A stretch of 64,000 bases of DNA, from NCBI RefSeq assembly GCF_040869045.1, contig NW_027136908.1:682001-746000 (forward strand). The letters are read 5' to 3'. The position numbers were made by a program, and so were the translations under genes. Below, in pieces: positions 1 to 11,604 of the stretch; position 1 is the stretch's first letter; the number at the start of each line of letters is the position of its first letter. The stretch is from Eurosta solidaginis (Eukaryota; Arthropoda; Insecta; Diptera; Tephritidae). The notes beneath the pieces were generated by a model that saw only the letters and a program-made list of their open reading frames with translations, searched no databases and was not told the origin of the DNA.

Positions 1-160
1 CTTGGTTCAATAGATATGGATACTTATCCCTTTTAGTCGGTTAACCCCACCCACTTTGACGTAGAAATTGAACCGTTAACGATAGAAGCTTAGGTCAGCT
101 TGTGGATTAATACACACATAAAAACCTACCATCTGCAAAAATAAAATCGATTCTATCTTG
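1..160 (+). repeat. Reference monomer of the satellite (type I, AAGCTT variant)
   Basis: This copy serves as the numbering reference. By my count it has 33 C and 25 G (36% GC) and five CpG steps. It holds three perfect 8-bp palindromes: GGTTAACC (39-46), CGTTAACG (74-81) and AATCGATT (145-152). The octamer GGTTCAAT (4-11) is the reverse complement of ATTGAACC (67-74), with 55 bases between. AAGCTT lies at 87-92. An A-rich tract (137-146, here A5-T-A4) precedes the ClaI-like ATCGAT. No A or B box pair of a tRNA-type promoter and no CENP-B-box-like sequence is convincing. Confidence 0.95.
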
Positions 161-3100
161 CTTGGTTCAATAGATATGGACACTTATCCCTTTTAGTCGG
201 TTAACCCCACCCAGTATGACATAGAAATTGAACCGTTAGCGATAGAACCTTGGATCAGCTTGTGGATTAATATACACATAAAAACCTACCATCTGCAAAA
301 ATAAAATCGATTCTATTTTGCTTGGTTCAATAGATATGGATACTTATCCCTTTTAGTCGGTTAACCCCACCCACTTTGACGTAGAAATTGAACCGTTAAC
401 GATAGAAGCTTAGGTCAGCTTGTGGATTAATACACACATAAAAAACTATCATCTGCAAAAAAAAAAATCGATTCTATCTTGCTTGGTTCAATAGATATGG
501 ATACTTATCCCTTTTAGTCGGTTAACCCAACCCACTTTGCGTAGAAATTGAACCGTTAACGATAGAAGCTTAGGTCAGCCTGTGGATTAATATACACATA
601 AAAACCTACCATCTGCAAAAACAAAATCGTTTCTATCTTGCGTGGTTCAATAGATATGGATACTTATCCCTTTTAGTCGGTTAACCCCACCCACTTTGAC
701 GTAGAAATTGAACCGTTAACGATAGAACCTTGGATCAGCTTGCGGATTAATATACACATAAAAACCTATCATCTGCAAAAACAAAATCGATTCTATCTTG
801 CTTGGTTCAATATATATGGATACTTATCCCTTTTAGTCGGTTAACCCCACCCACTTTGACGTAGAAATTGAACCGTTAATGATAGAACCTTGGATCAGCT
901 TGTGGATTAATATACACATAAAAACCTACCATCTGCAAAAACAAAATCGATTCTATTTTGCTTGGTTCAATAGATATGGATACTTATCCCTTTTAATCGG
1001 TTAACACCACCCACTTTGCGTAGAAATTGAACCGTTAACGATAGAAGCTTAGGTCAGCTTTTGGATTAATATACACATAAAAACCTACCATCTGCAAAAA
1101 CAAAATCGATTCTATCTTGCTTGGCTCAATAGATATGGATACTTATCCCTTTTAGTCGGTTAACCCCACCCACTTTGACGTAGAAATTGAACCGTTAACG
1201 ATAGAAGCTTAGGTCAGCTTGTGGATTAATATACACATAAAAACCTACCATCTGCAAAAATAAAATCGATTCTATTTTGCTTGGTTCAATAGATATGTAT
1301 ACTTATCCTTTTTAGTCGGTTAACCCCACCCACTATAACGTAGAAATTGAACCGTTAACGATAGAAGCTTAGGTCAGCTTGTGTATTAATATACACATAA
1401 AAACCTACCATCTGCAAAAACAAAATCGATTCTATCTTGCTCGGTTCAATAGATATGGATACTTATCCCTTTTAGTCGGTTAACCCCACCCACTTTGACG
1501 TAGAAATTGAACCGTTAACGATAGAAGCTTAGGTCAGCTTGTGGATTAATATACACATAAAAACCTACCATCTGCAAAAATAAAATCGATTCTATTTTGC
1601 TTGGTTCAATAGATATGGATACTTATCACTTTTAGTCGGTTAACCCCACCCACTTTGACGTAGAAATTGAACCGTTAACGATAGAAGCTTAGGTCAGCTT
1701 GTGGATTAATATACACATAAAAACCTACCATCTGCAAAAATAAAATCGATTCTATCTTGCTTGGTTCAATAGATATGGACACTTATCCCTTTTAGTCGGT
1801 TAACCCCACCCAGTATGACATAGAAATTGAACCGTTAGCGATAGAACCTTGGATCAGCTTGTGGATTAATATACACATAAAAACCTATCATCTGCAAAAA
1901 AAAAATCGATTCTATCTTGCTTGGTTCAATAGATATGGATACTTATCCCTTTTAGTCGGTTAACCCCACCCACTTTGCGTAGAAATTGAACCGTTAACGA
2001 AAGAAGCTTAGGTCAGCCTGTGGATTAATATACACATAAAAACCTACCATCTGCAAAAACAAAATCGTTTCTATCTTGCTTGGTTCAATAGATATGGATA
2101 CTTATCCCTTTTAGTCGGTTAACCCCACCCACTTTGACGTAGAAATTGAACCGTTAACGATAGAAGCTTAGGTCAGCTTGTGGATTAATATACACATAAA
2201 AACCTACCATCTGCAAAAATAAAATAGATTCTATTTTGCTTTGTTCAATAGATATGGATACTTATCCCTTTTAGTCGGTTAACCCCACCCACTTTGACGT
2301 AGAAATTGAACCGTTAATGATAGAACCTTGGATCAGCTTGTGGATTAATATACACATAAAAACCTACCATCTGCAAAAAAAAAAAATCGATTCTATCTTG
2401 CTTGGTTCAATAGATATGGACACTTATCCCTTTTAGTGGGTTAACCCCATCCACTTTGACGTAGAAATTGAACCGTTAACGATAGAAGCTTAGGTCAGCT
2501 TGTGGATTAATATACACATAAAAGCCTACCATCTGCAAAAATAAAATCGATTCTATTTTGCTTGGTTCAATAGATATGGATACTTATCCCTTTTAGTCGG
2601 TTAACCCCACCCACTTTGACGTAGAAATTGAACCGTTAACGATAGAAGCTTAGGTCAGCTTGTGGATTAATATACACATAAAAACCTACCATCTGCAAAA
2701 ATAAAATAGATTCTATTTTGCTTTGTTCAATAGATATGGATACTTATCCCTTTTAGTCGGTTAACCCCACCCACTTTGACGTAGAAATTGAACCGTTAAT
2801 GATAGAACCTTGGATCAGCTTGCGGATTAATATACTCATAAAAACCTATCATCTGCAAAAACAAAATTGATTCTATCTTGCTTGGTTCAATAGATATGGA
2901 CACTTATCCCTTTTAGTCGGTTAACCCCACCCAGTATGACGTAGAAATTGAGCCGTTATCGATAGAACCTTGGATCGGCTTGCGGATTAATATACACATA
3001 AAAACCTATCATCTGCAAAAACAAAATCGGTTCTATCTTGTTTGGTTCAATAGATATGGACACTTATCCCTTTTAGTCGGTTAACCACAACCATTTTGAC

Positions 3101-4614
3101 GTAGAAATTGAACCGTTAACGATATTACCTTGGATCAGCTTTTGGATTAATATACACATAAAAACCTACCATCTTCAAAAACAAAATCGAATCTATCTTG
3201 TTTGGTTCAATAGATATGGACACTTATCCCTTTTAGTCGGTTAACCCCACCCAGTATGACGTAGAAATTAAGCCGTTAACGATAGAACCTTGTATCAGCT
3301 TGTGGATTAATATACACATAAAAACCTACCATCTGCAAAAACAAAATCGATTATATCTTGCTTGGTTCAATAGATATGGACACTTATCCCTTTTAGTCGG
3401 TTAACCCCACCCAGTATGACGTAGAAATTAAACCGTTAGCGATAGAACCTTGTATCAGCTTGTGGATTAATATACACATAAAAACCTACCATCTGCAAAA
3501 AAAAATCGATTCTATCTTGCTTGGTTCAATAGATATGGACACTTATCCCTTTTAGTCGGTTAACCCCATCCACTTTGACGTAGAAATTAAACCGTTAACG
3601 ATAGAACCTTGGGTCAGCTTGCGGATTAATATACACATAAAAACCTATCATCTGCAAAAACAAAATCGATTCTATCTTGCTTGGTTCAATAGATATGGAC
3701 ACTTATCCCTTTTAGTCGGTTAACCCCACCCAGTATGACGTAGAAATTGAGCCGTTATCTATAGAACCTTGCATCGGCTTGCGGATTAATGTACACATAA
3801 AAATCTACCATCTGCAAAAATAAAATCGATTATATCTTGCTTGGTTCAATAGATATGGACACTTATCCCTTTTAGTCGGTTAACCCCACCCAGTATGACG
3901 TAGAAATTGAACCGTTTGCGATAGAACCATGGATCAGCTTGTGGATTAATATACACATAAAAACCTATCATCTGCAAAAAAAAAATCGATTCTATCTTGC
4001 TTGGTTCAATAGATATGGATACTTATCCCTTTTAGTCGGTTAACCCCACCCACTTTGCGTAGAAATTGAACCGTTAACGATAGAAGCTTAGGTCGGCCTG
4101 TGGATTAATATACACATAAAAACCTACCATCTGCAAAAACAAAATCTTTTCTATCTTGCTTGGTTCAATAGATATGGATACTTATCCCTTTTAGTCGGTT
4201 AACCCCACCCACTTTGACGTAGAAATTGAACCGTTAACGATAGAAGCTTAGGTCAGCTTGTGGATTAATATACACATAAAAACCTACCATCTGCAAAAAT
4301 AAAATCGATTCTATTTTGCTTGGTACAATAGATATGTATACTTATCCTTTTTAGTCGGTTAACCTCACCCACTATAACGTAGAAATTGAACCGTTAACGA
4401 TAGAAGCTTAGGTCAGCTTGTGGATTAATATACACATAAAAACCTACCATCTGCAAAAACAAAATCGATTCTATCTTGCTTGGTTCAATAGATATGGATA
4501 CTTATCCCTTTTAGTCGGTTAACCCCACCCACTTTGACGTAGAAATTGAACCGTTAACGATAGAAGCTTAGGTCAGCTTGTGGATTAATATACACATAAA
4601 AACCTACCATCTGC

Positions 4615-4629
4615 AAAAAAAAAAAAAAA
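4615..4629 (+). repeat. Longest pure A-tract, A15
   Basis: Most monomers have A5-C-A4 or A5-T-A4 here. A minority have lost the interrupting base and carry pure tracts of 9 to 15 A. This is the longest one seen. It is reproduced at the same length at 28,734-28,748, which fits segmental copying rather than independent slippage. Confidence 0.95.
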
Positions 4630-6708
4630 TCGATTCTATCTTGCTTGGTTCAATAGATATGGACACTTATCCCTTTTAGTGGGTTAACCCAATCCACTTT
4701 GACGTAGAAATTAAACCGTTAACGATAGATCCTTGGATCAGCTTGCGGATTAATATACACATAAAAACCTACCATCTGCAAAAACAAAATCGATTCTATC
4801 TTGCTTGGTTCAATAGATATGGATACTTATCCCTTTTAGTCGGTTAACCCCACCCACTTTGACGTAGAAATTGAACCGTTAACGATAGAAGCTTAGGTCA
4901 GCTTGTGGATTAATATATATATAAAAACCTACCATCTGCAAAAATAAAATCGATTCTATTTTGCTTGGTTCAATAGATATGTATACTTATCCTTTTTAGT
5001 CGGTTAACCCCACCCACTATAACGTAGAAATTGAACCGTTAACGATAGAAGCTTAGGTCAACTTGTGGATTAATATACACATAAAAACCTACCATCTGCA
5101 AAAACAAAATCGATTCTATCTTGCTCGGTTCTATAGATATGGATACTTATCCCTTTTAGTCGGTTAACCCCACCCACTTTGACGTAGAAATTGAACCGTT
5201 AACGATAGAAGCTTAGGTCAGCTTGTGGATTAATATACACATAAAAACCTACCATCTGCAAAAATAAAATCGATTCTATTTTGCTTGGTTCAATAGATAT
5301 GGATACTTATCCCTTTTAGTCGGTTAACCCCACCCACTTTGACGTAGAAATTGAACCGTTAACGATAGAAGCTTAGGTCAGCTTGTGGATTAATATACAC
5401 ATAAAAACCTACCATCTGCAAAAATAAAATCGATTCTATCTTGCTTGGTTCAATAGATATGGACACTTATCCCTTTTAGTCGGTTAACCCCACCCACTTT
5501 GCGTAGAAATTGAACCGTTAACGATAGAAGCTTAGGTCAGCCTGTGTATTAATATGCACATAAAAACCTACCATCTGCAAAAACAAAATCGTTTCTATCT
5601 TGCTTGGTTCAATAGATATGGATACTTATCCCTTTTAGTCGGTTAACCCCACCCACTTTGACGTAGAAATTGAACCGTTAACGATAGAAGCTTAGGTCAG
5701 CTTGTGGATTAATATACACATAAAAACCTACCATCTGCAAAAATAAAATCGATTATATTTTGCTTGGTTCAATAGATATGGATACTTGTCCCTTTTAGTC
5801 GGTTAACCCCACCCACTTTGACGTAGAAATTGAACCGTTAATGATAGAACTTTGGATCAGCTTGTGGATTAATATACACATAAAAACCTACCATCTGCAA
5901 AAAAAAAATCGATTCTATCTTGCTTGGTTCAATAGATATGGACACTTATCCCTTTTAGTGGGTTAACCCCATCCACTTTGACGTAGAAATTAAACCGTTA
6001 ACGATAGATCCTTGGATCAGCTTGCGGATTAATATACACATAAAAACCTATCATCTGCAAAAACAAAGTCGATTCTACCTTGCTTGGTTCAATAGATATG
6101 GACACTTATCCCTTTTAGTCGGTTAACCCCACCCAGTATGACGTAGAAATTGAGCCGTTATCGATAGAACCTTGGATCGGCTTGCGGATTAATATACACA
6201 TAAAAACCTATCATCTGCAAAAACAAAATCGGTTTTATCTTGTTTGGTTCAATAGATATGGATACTTATCCCTTTTAGTCGGTTAACCACAACCATTTTG
6301 ACGTAGAAATTGAACCGTTAACGATATTACCTTGGATCAGCTTTTGGATTAATATACACATAAAAACCTACCATCTTCAAAAACAAAATCGAATCTACCT
6401 TGTTTGGTTCAATAGATATGGACACTTATCCCTTTTAGTCGGTTAACCCCACCCAGTATGACGTAGAAATTAAACCGTTAACGATAGAACCTTGTATCAG
6501 CTTGTGGATTAATATACACATAAAAACCTACCATCTGCAAAAAAAAAATCGATTCTATCTTGCTTGGTTCAATAGATATGGACACTTATCCCTTTTAGTC
6601 GGTTAACCTCATCCACTTTGACGTAGAAATTAAACCGTTAACGATATAATCTTGGGTCAGCTTGCGGATTAATGTACACATAAAAACCTATCATCTGCAA
6701 AAACAAAA

Positions 6709-6740
6709 TCGATTCTATCTTGCACTTATCCCTTTTAGTC
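6709..6740 (+). repeat. Monomer with 20-bp internal deletion (marker junction)
   Basis: The text runs 'ctatcttgcacttatccc', so about 20 bp covering 'ttggttcaatagatatgg' and two further bases are missing at the monomer start. The same junction recurs with 'cacttatcc' beginning at 6,723, 30,842, 33,861, 36,880, 39,899 and 44,195, always in the same subtype context. A single deletion followed by amplification is the simplest explanation. Confidence 0.93.
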
Positions 6741-7684
6741 GGTTAACCCAACCCAGTATGACGTAGAAATTGAGCCGTTATCGATAGAACCTTGGATCGG
6801 CTTGCGGATTAATATACACATAAAAACCTATCATCTGCAAAAACAAAATCGATTCTATCTTGCTTGGTTCAATATATATGGACACTTATCCCTTTTAGTC
6901 GGTTAACCCCACCCAGTATGACGTAGAAATTAAACCGTTAGCGATAGAACCTTGATTCAGCTTGTGGATTAATCTACACATAAAAACCTACCATCTGCAA
7001 AAAAAAAGCGAATCTATCTTGTTTGGTTCAATAGATATGGACACTTATCCCTTTTAGTCAGTTAACCCCACCCACTTTGACGTAGAAATTGAACCGTTAA
7101 CGATAGAAGCTTAGGTCAGCCTGTGGATTAATGTACACATAAAAACCTACCATCTGCAAAAACAAAATCGTTTCTATCTTGCTTGGTTCAATAGATATGG
7201 ATACTTATCCCTTTTAGTCGGTTAACCCCACCCACTTTGACGTAGAAATTGAACCGTTAACGATAGAAGTTTAGGTCAGCTTGTGGATTAATATACACAT
7301 AAAAACCTACCACCTGCAAAAATAAAATCGATTCTATCTTGCTTGTTTCAATAGATATGGACACTTATCCCTTTTAGTCGGTTAACCCCACCCAGTATGA
7401 CGTAGAAATTAAACCGTTAGCGATAGAACCTTGTATCAGCTTGCGGATTAATATACACATAAAAACCTACCATCTGCAAAAAAAAAAAATCGATTCTATC
7501 TTGCTTGGTTCAATAGATATGGACACTTATCCCTTTTATCCGGTTAACCCCATCCACTTTGACGTAGAAATTAAACCGTTAACGATAGAACCTTGGGTCA
7601 GCTTGCGGATTAATGTACACATAAAAACCTATCATCTGCAAAAACAAAATCGATTCTATCTTGCTTGGTTCAATAGATATGGAC

Positions 7685-10600
7685 ACTTATCCCTTTTAGT
7701 CGGTTAACCCCACCCAGTATGACGTAGAAATTGAGCCGTTATCGATAGAACCTTGCATCGGCCTGCGGATTAATATACACATAAAAACCTACCATCTGCA
7801 AAAATAAAATCGATTCTATTTTGCTTGGTTCAATAGATATGGACACTTATCCCTTTTAGTCGGTTAACCCCACCCAGTATGACGTAGAAATTGAACCGTT
7901 AGCGATAGAACCATGGATCAGCTTGTGGATTAATATACACATAAAAACCTATCATCTGCAAAAAAAAAATCGATTCTATCTTGCTTGGTTCAATAGATAT
8001 GGATATTTATCCCTTTTAGTCGGTTAACCCCACCCACTTTGCGTAGAAATTGAACCGTTAACGATAGAAGCTTAGGTCAGCCTGTGGATTAATATACACA
8101 TAAAAACCTACCATCTGCAAAAACAAAATCGTTTCTATCTTGCTTGGTTCAATAGATATGGATACTTATCCCTTTTAGTCGGTTAACCCCACCCACTTTG
8201 ACGTAGAAATTGAAACGTTAACAATAGAAGCTTAGGTCAGCTTGTGGATTAATATACACATAAAAACCTACCATCTGCAAAAATAAAATCGATTCTATTT
8301 TGCTTGGTACAATAGATATGTATACTTATCCCTTTTAGTCGGTTAACCCCACCCAGTATGACGTAGAAATTGAGCCGTTATCGATAGAACCTTGGATCGG
8401 CTTGCGGATTAATATACACATAAAAACCTATCATCTGCAAAAACAAAATCGATTCTATCTTGCTTGGTTCAATATATATGGATACTTATCCCTTTTAGTC
8501 GGTTAACCCCACCCACTTTGACGTGGAAATTGAACCGTTAATGATAGAACCTTGGATCAGCTTGTGGATTAATATACACATAAAAACCTACCATCTGCAA
8601 AAACAAAATCGATTCTATCTTGCTTGGTTCAATAGATATGGATACTTATCCCTTTTAATCGGTTAACCCCACCCACTTTGCGTAGAAATTGAACCGTTAA
8701 CGATAGAAGCTTAGGTCAGCTTGTGGATTAATATACACATAAAAACCTACCATCTGCAAAAACAAAATCGATTCTATCTTGCTTGGTTCAATAGATATGG
8801 ATACTTATCCCTTTTAGTCGGTTAACCCCACCCACTTTGACGTAGAAATTGAACCGTTAACGATAGAAGTTTAGGTCAGCTTGTGGATTAATATACACAT
8901 AAAAACCTACCACCTGCAAAAATAAAATCGATTCTATCTTGCTTGGTTCAATAGATATGGACACTTATCCCTTTTAGTCGGTTAACCCCACCCACTTTGA
9001 CGTAGAAATTGAACCGTTAACGATAGAAGTTTAGGTCAGCTTGTGGATTAATATACACATAAAAACCTACCACCTGCAAAAATAAAATCGATTCTATCTT
9101 GCTTGTTTCAATAGATATGGACACTTATCCCTTTTAGTCGGTTAACCCCACCCAGTATGACGTAGAAATTGAACCGTTAACAATAGAAGCTTAGGTCAGC
9201 TTGTGAATTAATATACACATAAAAACCTACCATCTGCTAAAATAAAATCGATTCTATCTTGCTTGGTTCAATAGATATGGACACTTATCCCTTTTAGTCG
9301 GTTAACCCCACCCACTATGACGTAGAAATTGAACCATTAAAGATAGAGCTTTGGATCAGCTTGCTGATTAATGTACACATAAAAATCTATCATCTGCAAA
9401 AACAAAATCGATTTTATCTTGCTTGGTTCAATAGATATGGACACTTATCCCTTTTAGTCGGTTAACCCCACCCACAATAGATATGGACACTTATCCCTTT
9501 TAGTCGGATAACCCCATCCACTTTGACGTAGAAATTGAACCGTTAACGAAAGCACTTTGTATCAGCCTTTGAATTAATATACACATAAAAACCTATCATC
9601 TGCAAAAACAAAATCGATTCTATCTTACTTGGTTCAATAGATATGGATACTTATCCCTTTTAGTCGGTTAACCCCACCCACTTTGACGTAGAAATTGAAC
9701 CGTTAACAATAGAAGCTTAGGTCAGCTTGTGGATTAATGTACACATAAAAACCTACCATCTGCAAAAATAAAATCGATTCTGTCTTGCTTGGTTCAATAG
9801 ATATGGACACTTATCCCTTTTAGTCGGTTAACCCCACCCACTATAACGTAGAAATTGAACCGTTAACGATAGAAGCTTAGGTCAGCTTGTGGATTAATAT
9901 ACACATAAAAACCTACCATCTGCAAAAACAAAATCGATTCTATCTTGCTTGGTTCAATAGATATGGATACTTATCCCTTTTAGTCGGTTAACCCCACCCA
10001 CTTTGACGTAGAAATTGAACCGTTAACAATAGAAGCTTAGGTCAGCTTGTGGATTAATATACACATAAAAACCTACCATCTGCAAAAATAAAATCGATTC
10101 TATTTTGCTTGGTTCAATAGATATGTATACTTATCCTTTTTAGTCGGTTAACCCCACCCACTATAACGTAGAAATTGAACCGTTAACGATAGTAGCTTAG
10201 GTCAGCTTGTGGATTAATATACACATAAAAACCTACCAACTGCAAAAACAAAATCGATTCTATCTTGCTTGGTTCAATAGATATGGATACTTATCCCTTT
10301 TAGTCGGTTAACCCCACCCACTTTGACGTAGAAATTGAACCGTTAACGATAGAAGCTTAGGTCAGCTTGTGAATTAATATACACATAAAAACCTACCATC
10401 TGCTAAAATAAAATCGATTCTATCTTGCTTGGTTCAATAGATATGGACACTTATCCCTTTTAGTCGGTTAACCCCACCCACTATGACGTAGAAATTGAAC
10501 CATTAAAGATAGAGCTTTGGATCAGCTTGCTGATTAATGTACACATAAAAATCTATCATCTGCAAAAACAAAATCGATTTTACATTGTATGGTTCAATAG

Positions 10601-11562
10601 ATATGGACACTTATCCCTTTTAGTCGGTTAACCCCATCCACTTTGACGAAGAAATTAAACCGTTAACGATAGAACCTTGGATCAGCTTGCGGATTAATAT
10701 ACACATAAAAACCTATCATCTGCAAAAACAAAATCGATTCTATCTTGCTTGGTTCAATATATATGGATACTTATCCCTTTTAGTCGGTTAACCCCACCCA
10801 CTTTGACGTAGAAATTGAACCGTTAACGATAGAACCTTGGATCAGCTTGTGGATTAATATACACATAAAAACCTACCATCTGCAAAAACAAAATCGATTC
10901 TATCTTGCTTGGTTCAATAGATATGGATACTTGCCCCTTTTAGTCGGTTAACCCCACCCACTTTGCGTAGAAATTGAACCGTTAACGATAGAAGCTTAGG
11001 TCAGCTTGTGGATTAATATATACATAAAAACCTACCATCTGCAAAAACAAAATCGATTCTATCTTGCTTGGTTCAATAGATATGGATACTTATCCCTTTT
11101 AGTCGGTTAACCCCACCCACTTTGACGTAGAAATTGAACCCTTAACGATAGAAGCTTAGGTCAGCCTGTGGATTAATATACACATAAAAACCTACCATCT
11201 GCAAAAATAAAATCGATTCTATTTTGCTTGGTTCAATAGATACGTATACTTATCCTTTTTAGTCGGTTAACCCCACCCACTATAACGTAGAAATTGAACC
11301 GTTAACGATAGAAGCTTAGGTCAGCTTGTGGATTAATATACACATAAAAACCTACCATCTGCAAAAACAAAATCGATTCTATCTTGCTTGGTTCAATAGA
11401 TATGGATACTTATCCCTTTTAGTCGGTTAACCCCACCCACCTTGACGTAGAAATTGAACCGTTAACGATAGAAGCTTAGGTCAGCTTGTGGATTAATATA
11501 CACATAAAAACCTACCATCTGCAAAAATAAAATCGATTCTATTTTGCTTGGTTCAATAGATA
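7685..11562 (+). repeat. Composite block B, copy 1
   Basis: This is an ordered run of about 24 monomers. It includes the chimeric 'ggtacaatag' monomer (8,308), 'caatatatatgg' and 'ttttaatcgg' forms, 'gaagtttagg' forms, a 46-bp partial duplication (9,429-9,520) and 'gatagtagc' and 'tacgtatac' variants. It aligns to 11,888-15,769 at offset 4,203, changing to 4,207 after a 4-bp insertion in the second copy. It also aligns to 20,254-24,135. The match stops at 7,684 on the left and 11,562 on the right. Confidence 0.88.
9429..9520 (+). repeat. 46-bp partial-monomer tandem duplication
   Basis: Inside one monomer the sequence jumps from 'ccccaccca' straight back to 'caatagatatgg', so monomer bases 8-53 occur twice in a row (9,429-9,474 and 9,475-9,520). 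The second copy differs by 'cggataacc' in place of 'cggttaacc'. The identical structure is found with 'cccacaatag' starting at 13,678 and 22,044, so it predates the copying of block B. Confidence 0.92.
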
Positions 11563-11604
11563 CGTATACTTATCCTTTTTAGTCGGTTAACCCCACCCAC
11601 TATA

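Larger units (their letters stand above)
1..7684 (+). repeat. Composite block A, first copy (about 48 monomers)
   Basis: This stretch is an ordered series of monomer subtypes rather than a random mix. It begins with AAGCTT-type monomers and passes through monomers with 'actataacg' linked to 'atgtatac' and 'cctttttag'. Around 3,000-3,900 and 6,000-7,700 it runs through ACCTTGG-type monomers, including 'gagccgttatc' and 'gatattacc' forms. It contains an A15 tract (4,615-4,629) and a 20-bp-deleted monomer near 6,723. The same order recurs from 24,120 at a constant offset, and its first 3 kb recurs at 15,754. Internal similarity also exists (for example 2,900-3,500 against 6,100-6,550), so A itself grew by duplication. 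Confidence 0.85.

Noticed and set aside
101..125. Promoter-like TATA sequence ('ttaatatacacataaaaa')
   Set aside because: AT-rich text of this kind is expected in every monomer and no gene follows; it cannot be supported as a promoter from sequence alone.
1..160. tRNA-derived SINE origin (GGTTCAATAGA resembling a B box, CAGCTTGTGG resembling an A box)
   Set aside because: The B-box core has a mismatch at its last C, the A-box candidate lacks one base, and the two would lie in adjacent monomers with poor spacing. No cloverleaf is evident. It is chance-level similarity.
1..160. CENP-B box
   Set aside because: No stretch on either strand carries the TTCG…A…CGGG core; 'agtcggttaacc' is only superficially similar.
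7441..7707. 88-codon open frame (and the same frame at 31,560, 34,579 and 37,598; 68-codon versions at 32,579, 40,676, 45,292, 48,812, 52,489, 54,574 and 56,495)
   Set aside because: The frame begins with a non-ATG TTG codon inside a monomer, spans about 1.5 monomers, ends at the next ordinary satellite TAG, and its translation shows the same peptide segment twice because the DNA is repeated. It shows no domain, signal or coding bias.
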